The notes below the pieces were generated by a model. It searched no databases, was not told where the DNA came from, and saw only the letters and a list, made by a program, of their open reading frames with translations. From Brucella grignonensis (GTDB lineage Bacteria; Pseudomonadota; Alphaproteobacteria; Rhizobiales; Rhizobiaceae), in NCBI RefSeq assembly GCF_002252505.1, contig NZ_NNRL01000151.1, forward strand, positions 124,001-188,000: a DNA stretch of 64,000 bases. The letters are read 5' to 3'. Made by a program: the position numbers and the translations under genes. This document shows positions 18,733 to 27,293 of the stretch, one piece after another; the stretch's first letter is position 1, and every line of letters starts with the position of its first letter.

Positions 18733-18795
18733 CCGATGCACCGGCTGCATCGGAAAACTGTCGGTCTGGCTTTCCTTTACCCGAAAGCCGGACCG
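18733..18795 (+). promoter_or_regulatory. Structured leader of the iron alcohol dehydrogenase gene
   Basis: Two stable hairpins: CCGATGCA/TGCATCGG with a 5-base loop (18733-18753), and CGGTCTGGCTTTC/GAAAGCCGGACCG, 13 pairs with one G-U and an 8-base loop (18762-18795). No T run follows, so they are not ordinary terminators. They match no riboswitch class that I recognise. Confidence 0.45.
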
Positions 18796-18871
18796 CTTGA
18801 AACCCAGCGCCTTTGTGCCGGTGAGGAATGAGAGACCTCGGCTCTGGGGAAATTTGAATAAGGGTGGAAAT

Positions 18872-20038
18872 ATGACTGTAGGGATCAAGCCATTTTCGTT
18901 CGACACGGTCGGCTCGATGCTCGTCGAGTGGGGGGCTGCAAAGCGTCTCGGCGAAATTCTGGGCGAGCGGTTCTCCGAACGCAAAATCCTCATTGTGACC
19001 GACAAGGGCCTGCACAAGGCTGGCGTGCTCAACGAAGCCCTTGCTTCGCTTGAGAAGGCAGGCTTCAGCATCAGCATTTTTGATGCCGTCGTTGCTGACC
19101 CGCCGGAATCGGTTCTGTTCGAATGTGTCGATCTGGCCAAGGCCGCTGGTTGCGATATCGTGCTGGGTCTCGGCGGCGGTTCGTCGATGGATATTGCAAA
19201 GCTTGCTGCGGTGCTTATCGTATCAGAGCAGGAACTGTCCGAGCTTTATGGTATTGGCAAAGTGCAGGGCACGCGCCTGCCGCTGATCCAGATCCCGACC
19301 ACTGCTGGCACCGGATCGGAAGTGACGAACATCACGATCCTGACCACCGGCGAAACCACCAAAATGGGTGTCGTCTCCCGCCAGCTTTATGCAGATTTCG
19401 TCATTCTGGATGCAGAGCTGACCTGCGGCCTGCCAGCACTTCACACGGCTGCCACCGGCATTGACGCCATGGTTCACGCGATTGAGGCTTATACCAGCCG
19501 CATCAAGAAAAACCCGCTTTCCGACGCTTTTGCGCGTGAAGCGCTGAAGCTCTTGTCGACCAATCTGGTTGCAGCCTGCGAAAACGGCAAAGATCGTCAT
19601 GCCCGCGAAGCCATGCTGCTTGGCGCGAACTATGCCGGTCAGGCTTTCTCGAACTCGCCGGTTGGCGCTGTTCACGCTTTGGCTTACCCACTCGGCGGTC
19701 ACTATCATGTGCCGCATGGCCTTTCCAACGCATTGATGCTCGGACCCGTCCTGCGCTTCAACATGGCGGGTGCGGCTGAACTCTACGCAGAACTCGCAGA
19801 CCTGCTGCTCGGCAAGTCGGAAGGCACCACAGAACAACGTTCAGCAGCTTTCGTCGATTATATGGAAGATCTGATGAACCGCTCCGGCGCACCGCGCCGT
19901 CTGCGCGACGTCGATGTCACCGAAGAAAGCCTCGAAATGTTGGCACGCGATGCAATGCTTCAGACACGTCTTCTGGGTAACAACCCTGTCGATGTGACGG
20001 AAGCTGACGCGCTGGCGCTTTATCGCGAAGCATTCTGA
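18872..20038 (+). CDS. Iron-containing alcohol dehydrogenase
   Basis: A 388-residue group III metal-dependent alcohol dehydrogenase, probably interconverting an alcohol and aldehyde with NAD. Cofactor-binding GLGGGSSMDIAKLAA lies near residue 95 and TTAGTGSEVTNI near 137. Metal-ligand motifs GIDAMVHAIEAY near 194 and HALAYPLGGHYHVPHG near 265 are complete. Start at 18872 follows GGGTGG; 25 more in-frame codons upstream fall in the structured leader. A permease gene follows after 95 bp on the same strand, suggesting a shared substrate (inference). The exact alcohol cannot be read. Confidence 0.92.
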   Translation: MTVGIKPFSFDTVGSMLVEWGAAKRLGEILGERFSERKILIVTDKGLHKAGVLNEALASLEKAGFSISIFDAVVADPPESVLFECVDLAKAAGCDIVLGLGGGSSMDIAKLAAVLIVSEQELSELYGIGKVQGTRLPLIQIPTTAGTGSEVTNITILTTGETTKMGVVSRQLYADFVILDAELTCGLPALHTAATGIDAMVHAIEAYTSRIKKNPLSDAFAREALKLLSTNLVAACENGKDRHAREAMLLGANYAGQAFSNSPVGAVHALAYPLGGHYHVPHGLSNALMLGPVLRFNMAGAAELYAELADLLLGKSEGTTEQRSAAFVDYMEDLMNRSGAPRRLRDVDVTEESLEMLARDAMLQTRLLGNNPVDVTEADALALYREAF

Positions 20039-20133
20039 ACCAATAGCCAAAACTTCTAAAAGCAGAACCCCGGAGGGGCTGGCTTTAATCGCCGCTCTTC
20101 CGGAGCCCTGTTTCGTCCTTTCGGAGTAAAATC

Positions 20134-21504
20134 TTGAGCACTGAACGCATCGACGGCCAGGAGCAGCCATATTGGCCTGCCGGACCGTTCAAAATCCGTC
20201 TTCCTTTCGTTCATTACAAATTCGAGTGGCCTGATTACTGTCAGGGCCTTCTGATGTGTGCCGTCGATCTTTCAGCGATCCCGCTGATGACCGAGCTGCT
20301 GGGCATGCCATTTGAAGTTGCCCTTGCCGTCGTCATTTTGAACGGCCTTTTCTATCTCGCCCATCATCTTCTGGGCGATCCTGTTGTCCCAGGCTGGATC
20401 ACACCCGCCATCCCGCTTCTTATGGCCTATTGCGCGACGTTCCCGGAAGGACCGGAGCGTGTGCATGCGCTCGTTGCATTTCAAATGATGCTCGGAATAT
20501 TCTCGATCTTCATCGGGGCGACCGGCCTCGCCCACCGCGTTGTGCAATTGATACCCTCTGCAATCAAAGCCGGGGTCATTGTTGGCGCAGGCTTTGCCGC
20601 TGTGATCGCCGTATTCAATGTCGGGGGTCGTTTCGATAGTTTTCCCTTCACGATCAGCATCGCGGTCGGTCTTGGTTTCTACGTGATTTTCTCGCGTCAC
20701 TTCGCCCGCATCAAAAACAGCAATCCTGTTCTGGCGACTATCGGCAAGCTGGGCATCTTCCCCATCATCCTTCTGGCGGTCGTCATCGCACCTTTGTTCG
20801 GCGAGGCACCATGGCCAAAGATTGAATGGTCTTTCACAAGCCCGGATTTCGGCACCCTATGGCGCGAATATACGATCTTCGGTCTCGGCATGCCGCCGCT
20901 ATCGATGTTCCTGACAGCCATACCAACCATGTTAGCTGCATATATCGTGCTCTTCGGCGACGTTTTGCAGAGCCGTGCCATCCTTCAGGAAGCTGACGAG
21001 GCACGCCCCGACGAGAAGATCGACTATAGCCCCGATCGCGCTCATCTGATTTTCGGTGGACGCAATGCCGCGATGAGTGTGCTTGGACCAGATGTCTGCA
21101 TGTGTGGACCGCTGTGGTCAGCCATGCATGTTGTGATCGTCGAGCGTTTTTCACAGGGCAAGAAGGCGATGCATTCGCTTTATGGCGGCGCTGGTTCCTT
21201 CCGTTGGGGCACCAATACCGGCCTGCTTTTGATGCCTATTGTTACGCTTGTACAGCCGATCCTCGGCGTAGCGCTGGCACTGACCTTGCTTATCCAGGGC
21301 TATGTATCAGTCCGCGTCGGTATTCTGGAAGCGCGCTCGCAACGTGATCTTGGTATTGCCGGTATCGTTGGTGCTGTTCTGGCCACACGAGGAGCAACCT
21401 GGGCATTTGCAACCGGCGTTATCCTCTGCTTGCTGATTTACGGTCGTGATTTCTTCCGTGGTGAAGTCGACAGCACATTTACCAAAGACAAGCAGTCGCA
21501 GTAA
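20134..21504 (+). CDS. Polytopic membrane permease, NCS2/xanthine-uracil-permease-like
   Basis: A 456-residue protein with about 11-12 hydrophobic segments, starting at a TTG preceded by CGGAG. Its proportions and segments such as VQLIPSAIKAGVIVGAGFAAVIA and LTAIPTMLAAYIVLFGDVLQSRAIL resemble the NCS2/SLC23-type fold, but the family's usual quality-signature motif is not clear. Direction and spacing suggest expression with the iron alcohol dehydrogenase. The cargo is unknown. An alternative is a member of another 12-helix transporter family. Confidence 0.65.
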   Translation: MSTERIDGQEQPYWPAGPFKIRLPFVHYKFEWPDYCQGLLMCAVDLSAIPLMTELLGMPFEVALAVVILNGLFYLAHHLLGDPVVPGWITPAIPLLMAYCATFPEGPERVHALVAFQMMLGIFSIFIGATGLAHRVVQLIPSAIKAGVIVGAGFAAVIAVFNVGGRFDSFPFTISIAVGLGFYVIFSRHFARIKNSNPVLATIGKLGIFPIILLAVVIAPLFGEAPWPKIEWSFTSPDFGTLWREYTIFGLGMPPLSMFLTAIPTMLAAYIVLFGDVLQSRAILQEADEARPDEKIDYSPDRAHLIFGGRNAAMSVLGPDVCMCGPLWSAMHVVIVERFSQGKKAMHSLYGGAGSFRWGTNTGLLLMPIVTLVQPILGVALALTLLIQGYVSVRVGILEARSQRDLGIAGIVGAVLATRGATWAFATGVILCLLIYGRDFFRGEVDSTFTKDKQSQ

Positions 21505-21515
21505 TCTCGCCAAAA

Positions 21516-21542
21516 AGTCTCCCGGAAAGCCACCGGGAGACT
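21516..21542 (+). terminator. Hairpin after the permease gene
   Basis: Arms AGTCTCCCGG and CCGGGAGACT surround a 7-base loop 12 bp after the stop codon. Only a weak T-containing tail (CTCACTCC) follows, so it may be a Rho-independent terminator of low quality or an mRNA-stabilising hairpin. Confidence 0.5.
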
Positions 21543-21678
21543 CTCACTCCGAACAAGTTACCCCGAGGCCGATTTGCCTCTTCAAGAAGATTCCTATAGA
21601 TTTCAGCCGCAGTCCGGCAATCGCATTTCTTCTCCCAACGTCTATTGCCGCGCGCTGCGTGTCAATTCGGAGTAAAAA

Positions 21679-22605
21679 TTGCGTAGTGAACAATCTATTC
21701 TTAAAGTATCCATAGCAGTTACTATTTTTGTTGCGGGCTTTGGCGTCGTATTCGGCCTTTTGTCTGGCTCATTTTCTATTGTTTTTGACGGTGTTTACAT
21801 GTTTGCCGACGCTGCCATGAGCGGGCTTGCACTTGTTGTTGCCCGGCTGATTGCACTGTCTGCACTACCAGAGCCTCCAAGCGGAAAATTGCGTGATCGG
21901 TTCACCATGGGTTTCTGGCATCTTGAACCGATGGTTCTGGGCCTCAATGGCATCATGCTGACCGGCGTTGCGGTCTATGCGCTTATCAATGCCATCGGCA
22001 GTCTGATGCATGGCGGCCGTGATCTCGAATTCAGTTACGCGATCTTCTATGCCGTCGTTGCTCTTGTTGCCTGCCTCGGCATGGCCTGGTTTGAGACGCG
22101 TGCCAACCGCAAGCTCAAATCCGACTTCATTGCGCTGGACGCCAAAGCCTGGATCATGTCAGGCGGCATTACCGCAGCACTGCTCCTCGCCTTCCTGATA
22201 GGCTACGCCATTCAGGGAACCCAGTTCCATTGGATAACGCCGTATATCGATCCTGCTGTGCTGGCCCTCATCTGTATCGCCATCATTCCAATGCCGATTG
22301 GGACGATTAAGCAGGCGCTGGCGGATATGCTGCTCGTAACACCTCTGGATCTCAAGCAACATGTGGATCAGGTCGCAAAAGAGGTCGTGGAGCGCAACGG
22401 CTTCAAGTCTTTTCGTGCCTATGTCGCCAAGGTCGGACGTGGCAAGCAGATAGAACTCTACTTCATCGTCCCACCCGATCAGCCCGCAAGAAAGCTCGAA
22501 GAATGGGATGCTTTGCGTGACGAAATCGGCGATGCGCTTGGCGGCGAAGGCCCTGATCGTTGGTTGACGATTGCCTTCACGACCGATGTCGAGTGGGCCG
22601 TTTAG
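21679..22605 (+). CDS. Cation diffusion facilitator (CDF) family transporter
   Basis: A 308-residue divalent-metal exporter candidate with five to six membrane helices and a C-terminal cytoplasmic domain (from about residue 215, TPLDLKQHVDQVAKEV). FDGVYMFADAAMSG in helix 2 and ALDAKAWIMSGG in helix 5 carry the aspartates of the family's metal site; helix 2 lacks the HxxxD histidine of zinc exporters, which hints at another metal or changed specificity. The start is a TTG preceded by CGGAG. No close operon partner; nearest upstream gene is separated by 174 bp and a hairpin. Confidence 0.85.
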   Translation: MRSEQSILKVSIAVTIFVAGFGVVFGLLSGSFSIVFDGVYMFADAAMSGLALVVARLIALSALPEPPSGKLRDRFTMGFWHLEPMVLGLNGIMLTGVAVYALINAIGSLMHGGRDLEFSYAIFYAVVALVACLGMAWFETRANRKLKSDFIALDAKAWIMSGGITAALLLAFLIGYAIQGTQFHWITPYIDPAVLALICIAIIPMPIGTIKQALADMLLVTPLDLKQHVDQVAKEVVERNGFKSFRAYVAKVGRGKQIELYFIVPPDQPARKLEEWDALRDEIGDALGGEGPDRWLTIAFTTDVEWAV

Positions 22606-22629
22606 AGGCCCATTCGGTAAATCTTACCG

Positions 22630-22667
22630 CATTTCCAGCGAAGACTGAATCGTTGGAAATGCTCTAG
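22630..22667. repeat. Short dispersed inverted repeat
   Basis: GCATTTCCAGCG and CGTTGGAAATGC are inverted arms, ending in TCTA as in the other dispersed repeats; the motif GCATTTCCAGC also occurs in the copy at 50618. It fills the convergent gap between the CDF and nnrS genes. Confidence 0.55.
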
Positions 22668-22677
22668 CTCAAATGCT

Positions 22678-23946
22678 TTATTCTGCACGCTGACGCCGTT
22701 TCGTCATCAGCATGGGTGCATATTCGAGAACATACAGCCCGAAAGCCAGCATCCATAAGAGTGCCGACGCCGCCAGGAACGTGTGGAAGAAATTCGGCAT
22801 CATTTCCGCAAAAGGACGAAGCAGAGCTGACAGGATCAGACAGAGATAGGCAATCTGGGTCAGGGGCGAAGCCACCAGTTCACGACCCGTATGACCACGG
22901 GTTGCGCGGGTCATCACCGCCAGCATCATGCAGCCGATGACACCCACCGTCATGACATGCAGCGCTGAAAATGGATTGAGCTGTTCAAGTGCTGCCAGCG
23001 CTATGGCGACAAAACCCACAGGCACAAAGAGATAGGCAATGTGCAGGATGAGCACGAGCTTGTCTCTCGCCACGCTCCATCCACGCCAGCGATAAAGCCG
23101 CACAAAATGCAGAACCGCCGCGATGATTGCAATGACGGCTGTCAATGAATGTTCAGGCGCAGCAATCCAGCTCACGCATGCAATGGCACCGACCAGAATG
23201 GCGAGACCGTCATAGCGATTAAACGGCACCGGAAAGCGCTTTTCACCCATGCGATTAAGCCAGTTGCGCGTGAAGCTCGGAATAATCCGCCCGCCGATCA
23301 GCATCACCAACAAGACATAAGCGCTGACACCGGCGCGATTGGCAGCGGCGATATCGCCGTTGGTAATCGCCAGATAGTGAAAACAAAAATTGGCCAGCAT
23401 GACAATGGTGACACCAATCAGGACCTTGAGGTTCTTCCACTGATGACCGGCGATGATTTCGCGTGAGGCGATAAACAGAAGCAAAGGCAGAAAGAGACTT
23501 TCGATACCGATTGCAACATAGAGACCAACAAGATCAGGAACCAGAAAAACCAGCCGTCCGGCAAGCCAGACACTGAAAAGCAAAGCAAGCGGCGTTCCTG
23601 AAACCGGCAGACGGCCAGTCCAGTTGGGGACGGCAGTCAGAAGAAATCCGGCGAGAATTGCCGATGAGAAGCCAAATACCATCTCATGCGCGTGCCAGTT
23701 GAGCGCCCCATAAGCGCCGCCAACCGACAGGCCGAATGTGAGAGAGAGTATCCAGAGCAGCATGGCCATAACGGCCCATATTGCGCCACCAAGAAAGAAT
23801 GGGCGAAATCCATAGCTGAAGATTGCCGGGCCGGTCTTTTTGTAGCCGCGAGCAATCGCGCCACGGCGTTCGGGAGATGTTGCTGTGGGGGCTGGTTGGG
23901 CGGTTGAAGCTGTGGGGGTGGCCAGCAGGCCTTCCTTTATTGTCAT
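22678..23946 (-). CDS. nnrS: NnrS family haem/copper membrane protein
   Basis: A 422-residue protein with about 12 membrane segments of the NnrS family, which protects cells against nitrosative stress during denitrification. Conserved histidine motifs NWHAHEMVFGF near residue 83 and LHVMTVGVIG...TRATRGHTGRE near 335-355 are present. Upstream on the minus strand AGGA precedes the ATG. It is next to pseudoazurin, 22-24 kb from the main denitrification cluster in this window. A weak FNR-like text (TTTAT-N4-ATCAA, 23982-23995) lies inside a dispersed repeat, so its role is doubtful. Confidence 0.9.
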   Translation of the reverse strand: MTIKEGLLATPTASTAQPAPTATSPERRGAIARGYKKTGPAIFSYGFRPFFLGGAIWAVMAMLLWILSLTFGLSVGGAYGALNWHAHEMVFGFSSAILAGFLLTAVPNWTGRLPVSGTPLALLFSVWLAGRLVFLVPDLVGLYVAIGIESLFLPLLLFIASREIIAGHQWKNLKVLIGVTIVMLANFCFHYLAITNGDIAAANRAGVSAYVLLVMLIGGRIIPSFTRNWLNRMGEKRFPVPFNRYDGLAILVGAIACVSWIAAPEHSLTAVIAIIAAVLHFVRLYRWRGWSVARDKLVLILHIAYLFVPVGFVAIALAALEQLNPFSALHVMTVGVIGCMMLAVMTRATRGHTGRELVASPLTQIAYLCLILSALLRPFAEMMPNFFHTFLAASALLWMLAFGLYVLEYAPMLMTKRRQRAE

Positions 23947-23973
23947 GACGTCCTCATCACGGGACCGCAGCCA

Positions 23974-24011
23974 GAGCGCAATTTATTCTGATCAAGTATA
24001 TCTGCGCTCTA
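23974..24011. repeat. AGAGCGCA...TGCGCTCT inverted repeat
   Basis: Arms AGAGCGCA and TGCGCTCT enclose a TGATCA-containing centre. The layout matches the first half of the copy at 58740. It lies in the nnrS promoter gap. Confidence 0.55.
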
Positions 24012-24055
24012 GCAGTAGGGGGATTTATGCAGCACCGCTGCTTATTTGAAACCCA

Positions 24056-24496
24056 TTATTTCGCGCTGGCAATTGCCTTTTCGAGACGCATCTGAACGGG
24101 CTTTGGCTTTTTGGCGGCAACGATTCCTTCAAGATTGGCCGGATTGTCACCGACAACGATCAGAGCGACCATGCCCATAGCGTAGTGCGGCGTGCATTTG
24201 ACCAAATACGCGCCAGGTTCAGTGACGGACAGAACGTAGCTCTCGTTGATTTTGCTTTTGAAGGCTTCGGCACCCTCGGGGATCATGCCCTTAATCGACT
24301 CGACATTGTGTCCCTTGTCGACTGGAACGAAGGTAATCGTGTCACCGGGATTGGCTTTGATATAGGCAGGCTCAAAAACCATCGCACCTTCGGCACCCTT
24401 ATTGAGCATGTGAACCTCAATATTCTCGGCCAAAGCGGGAGCGGCCATTGCAAAGCAAAGTCCGAATGCTGCGAACGGGATAGCAAACTTACGCAT
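24056..24496 (-). CDS. Pseudoazurin (blue copper electron carrier)
   Basis: A 146-residue periplasmic cupredoxin, with a signal peptide cleaved near ALA-EN. The type 1 copper ligands are visible: His in DKGHNVES and Cys, His and Met in [10 protein letters not shown]. Length and the C-terminal lysine-rich tail fit pseudoazurin. It carries electrons from the cytochrome bc1 complex to copper nitrite reductase, here encoded by nirK at 54402. A perfect TTGAT-N4-ATCAA box lies about 96 bp upstream, so induction at low oxygen is likely. Confidence 0.94.
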   Translation of the reverse strand: MRKFAIPFAAFGLCFAMAAPALAENIEVHMLNKGAEGAMVFEPAYIKANPGDTITFVPVDKGHNVESIKGMIPEGAEAFKSKINESYVLSVTEPGAYLVKCTPHYAMGMVALIVVGDNPANLEGIVAAKKPKPVQMRLEKAIASAK

Positions 24497-24591
24497 CTAA
24501 TTTCATCTCCATGGGCCGGTTTCTGCAGCATCACAATGGTGCCCGAAGAACCGTGCTGATGAAGATTTAGACCGTCTCTCTCTCAATCTCT

Positions 24592-24605
24592 TTGATTGGG
24601 ATCAA
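24592..24605 (-). promoter_or_regulatory. FNR/FixK-type box upstream of pseudoazurin
   Basis: TTGATTGGGATCAA is a perfect TTGAT-N4-ATCAA site. It lies about 96 bp upstream of the pseudoazurin start, a workable distance for activation with a leader of some 55 bases. It differs from the TTGCG-type boxes at nor and nirK. Confidence 0.75.
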
Positions 24606-24909
24606 ACACATTCAAGATAGTTGATTAAGACAGTCAGATATCACGATGAACCTGACGGTTGGACGGCTCCCGATCACGAAATGAAACCGATTTGCTTTGG
24701 CTTACGAAGCACTGCTTCAGCGACCGCTCAAATTGCACATCAAAATGAGCGTGACTCGCACGCAACACCACGCGTGAAATCCGGATTCCACACAAATTCG
24801 TCGTTCTCATTAGCACAATGATTTCAGCTCCTTGCGATGTGTTTCAAAACACGCCTGCAAATGTGATCGCCATTTGTGTTGACTATTAACACTTCGTTAA
24901 CCACAGTTT

Positions 24910-24939
24910 GTTGCAATCTGTTACAAAGCGTTACAATCG
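24910..24939 (+). promoter_or_regulatory. Three 10-bp phased direct repeats upstream of the ABC exporter
   Basis: GTTGCAATCT, GTTACAAAGC and GTTACAATCG follow each other with an exact 10-bp period, ending 31 bp before the TTG start of the ABC gene. Tandem half-sites on one helix face are typical of OmpR-family response regulators. The regulator is not identified. Confidence 0.5.
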
Positions 24940-24970
24940 TGGTGACAGGCGTATCAATACGAGGTGCATA

Positions 24971-26866
24971 TTGAAAACAACACGGCAGATAAATCAGCAG
25001 TCCTTACAGCCAAGGAACAGCTCTGCCGTGTCTCAGATGACGTCTTTCTGGGGCCTCATGCGCGCCTACTGGGTATCCGAGCGCTGGAAGGAAGCTTGGG
25101 GCCTCACGATTGCAATCTTCATCTTCACGGCCTTTATCAGCAAGACCACTGTTTGGGTGGCCGAAGCTTCTGGCTTGCTGATGAACTCAATCGTCAATGT
25201 CAAAAGTGCACCCGTTCAAAATCCGCTGATAGCGATTGCCATGAATGCCGGCATTTTGATCCTGCTGATGCTGGCCAAGGATGTGATGCTGGTTGGCTTT
25301 AGGCACCTCTTGTCCACGACATTGCATCGCAAATGGCGCAAGTGGCTTAACGACAGCTTCTCCAGCGCTCTGCTTGATAGCAATCACACCCATTTCCATC
25401 TGCAGCAAGGGAAAGGCGCAAACCTTCCCGACAATGTCGACCAGCGCTTGCAGGAATCCATCAAAGGCATGACAGGCGGGGCCATTGGCCTTGTGATGGG
25501 CGTTGTCGGCGTGGTGCTTTCCGCATTTTTTGTCGGGCAGAAGCTGCTCGAAATCTCCACCGAAGTAACCGGGCTGGAATTCCTCGGCTCCTATGGCGGT
25601 GCCATTCTCGCCTTCACAGCAATCATTATTTATGTACCGATTGGCACACTGATCGCGATCAAGATCGGCCGTCAGCTTGAACGCCTCAACCTCGGCATGC
25701 AGAAAGCGGAAGGTTCCTATCGTGGCGAGTGGACGACACTTCTACGTCGCAGCTTCCAGATTTCTGCTTCTGAAGGCGAAGCTGTGCAGCATTCCGTCAA
25801 CAAGCGTCTTTACAAGGACGTTGACGGCACCTGGAACAAGCTTAACCGCTTCGATGCTGCCTATCTCGCCTTCTCACAGGCCTATGGTTTCATGTCGAAC
25901 CGCATCATCGCTTATATTCCGGGCCTCGTGCCCTATATGAGCGGCGCTGTCAGCTTCCGCAATTATGTGACTGGCGCTGAGCTTGTCGCCGCCATGATCA
26001 ATGACTGCTCGTGGTTCATTCAGGTCATGCCAGCAATTGCCAATCTGCGCGCCAATGCCGGTCGCGTTACAGGTCTTGCTCAGGCAATCGAAAATGTTCA
26101 GGAACCGAGCGAGTTTTACGCAAGTTCTGGCGTCAACCGCTTCACCTTTTCCAAGCAGCACCCTCGCTTCGGACTTTCTGTTCGTAACCTCACCCTGATG
26201 CAGGGTCCCGACAGTGAAGCACCGTTCCTGCGCTCCGGTGTGATCAATATCCGTAGTGGCGACTGGGTTTATATGCGCGGTGAATCCGGTTCGGGTAAAA
26301 CCTCGTTCATCAAAGCACTCAACGGACTTTGGGCTTATGGCACTGGCGATATCATCTATCCGCAGAAGGCCAAATCAATCTACGCACCGCAGGAAGCCAA
26401 GTTTCCGTCCGTGTCGCTCAAACAGCTTGTCTGCCTCCCGGATGACGCGAACGACTTCAACGATCTGTCTATCGCTGTGGTTCTCCATGAAGCAGGACTC
26501 GGCGAATTTATCGAACGCATGAACGATCCAGATGCCGACGGTTCCCCATGGGACATGGTGCTTTCAGGCGGACAGAAGCAGAAGCTGGTGCTGGCGCGCA
26601 TCCTGCTGCACAAGCCTGCAATCATCTATCTTGATGAAGCTACAGGCGCGCTTGACCCTGCATCAAAACTGCGTTTTCACACCGCACTCAAGACACGTTG
26701 CCCCGACGCCATCGTCATCAGCATCATGCATGAAGAAAAGCTGCCGACACTGGAAAACGGCGAAAACGTCTATTCACATGTTCTTGAAATCCGCAATGGC
26801 TATGTCTCGCTGCGTCCAACCCATTTCACGATCGACGCGGGCGTTGCCATGGTTGCCGCTGAATAG
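24971..26866 (+). CDS. ABC exporter with BacA/SbmA-like membrane domain (YddA/ExsE type)
   Basis: A 631-residue fused ABC protein. The N-terminal half has about six membrane helices of the SbmA/BacA type (LMRAYWVSERWKEAWGL, GLVPYMSGAVSFRNYVTGAEL). The C-terminal ATPase has Walker A GESGSGKTSFIKAL, signature LSGGQKQK and Walker B IIYLDEATGALDP. Members of this family handle peptides or long-chain fatty acids and affect the envelope. The start is taken as TTG at 24971 with GAGGTG upstream; the frame stays open to 24908, but that part covers promoter repeats. Single gene followed by a weak terminator. Cargo unknown. Confidence 0.85.
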   Translation: MKTTRQINQQSLQPRNSSAVSQMTSFWGLMRAYWVSERWKEAWGLTIAIFIFTAFISKTTVWVAEASGLLMNSIVNVKSAPVQNPLIAIAMNAGILILLMLAKDVMLVGFRHLLSTTLHRKWRKWLNDSFSSALLDSNHTHFHLQQGKGANLPDNVDQRLQESIKGMTGGAIGLVMGVVGVVLSAFFVGQKLLEISTEVTGLEFLGSYGGAILAFTAIIIYVPIGTLIAIKIGRQLERLNLGMQKAEGSYRGEWTTLLRRSFQISASEGEAVQHSVNKRLYKDVDGTWNKLNRFDAAYLAFSQAYGFMSNRIIAYIPGLVPYMSGAVSFRNYVTGAELVAAMINDCSWFIQVMPAIANLRANAGRVTGLAQAIENVQEPSEFYASSGVNRFTFSKQHPRFGLSVRNLTLMQGPDSEAPFLRSGVINIRSGDWVYMRGESGSGKTSFIKALNGLWAYGTGDIIYPQKAKSIYAPQEAKFPSVSLKQLVCLPDDANDFNDLSIAVVLHEAGLGEFIERMNDPDADGSPWDMVLSGGQKQKLVLARILLHKPAIIYLDEATGALDPASKLRFHTALKTRCPDAIVISIMHEEKLPTLENGENVYSHVLEIRNGYVSLRPTHFTIDAGVAMVAAE

Positions 26867-26904
26867 CGGTCAGCAGAAGATTTGAGCAAACAAAGCTAAA
26901 AACG

Positions 26905-26930
26905 ATCCGCCTTTGAGAAGCGGATTTCTT
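26905..26930 (+). terminator. Weak intrinsic terminator
   Basis: ATCCGC and GCGGAT form a short stem with a 9-base loop followed by TTCTTG, 39 bp after the ABC exporter stop. Confidence 0.5.
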
Positions 26931-26963
26931 GTTCAGCCAAATAAGCCGGGTCATCATGGTGGG

Positions 26964-27191
26964 ATGGATTACACAAGCTATGTTTATATCGCGATAGCCT
27001 TGCTTCCCTTCATTGTCTGGGGATCGATCATTGTTGCCCTGTCCAGTGAAAGCCAAGCCAGACGACAAAACCGGTCCGGAGCCTATAAAGGTCCCGAACG
27101 AGAACCTGCAACGGAAATCGCTATCATTCCTTATGGGCTGATTTTTCCACTTTATTACAGCTATCCATCAGACAAGCACAACTTCGGCTAG
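26964..27191 (+). CDS. Small hypothetical membrane protein
   Basis: A 75-residue frame with one clear membrane helix (VYIAIALLPFIVWGSIIVAL, residues 6-25) followed by a polar, Arg-rich tail. A GGTGGG motif lies very close to the ATG, so the ribosome site is poor. No family recognised. It is flanked by the ABC exporter and cutC on the same strand. It could be non-coding; the helix and length argue mildly for a real gene. Confidence 0.4.
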   Translation: MDYTSYVYIAIALLPFIVWGSIIVALSSESQARRQNRSGAYKGPEREPATEIAIIPYGLIFPLYYSYPSDKHNFG

Positions 27192-27293
27192 AGTAGTTGA
27201 GTCATAACTGTAACCACCATGCGAGCGATTACAGGCTTGGCTGGTGTGGCGGTTCTGACTAAGGTCGAGCACAAACAAACTGAAAAAGTGAGA

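Noticed and set aside
23982-23995. FNR-like text TTTAT-N4-ATCAA upstream of nnrS
   Set aside because: It sits in the centre of an AGAGCGCA/TGCGCTCT dispersed repeat, and its centre is only 42 bp from the start codon, leaving almost no leader. Not counted as a regulatory site.
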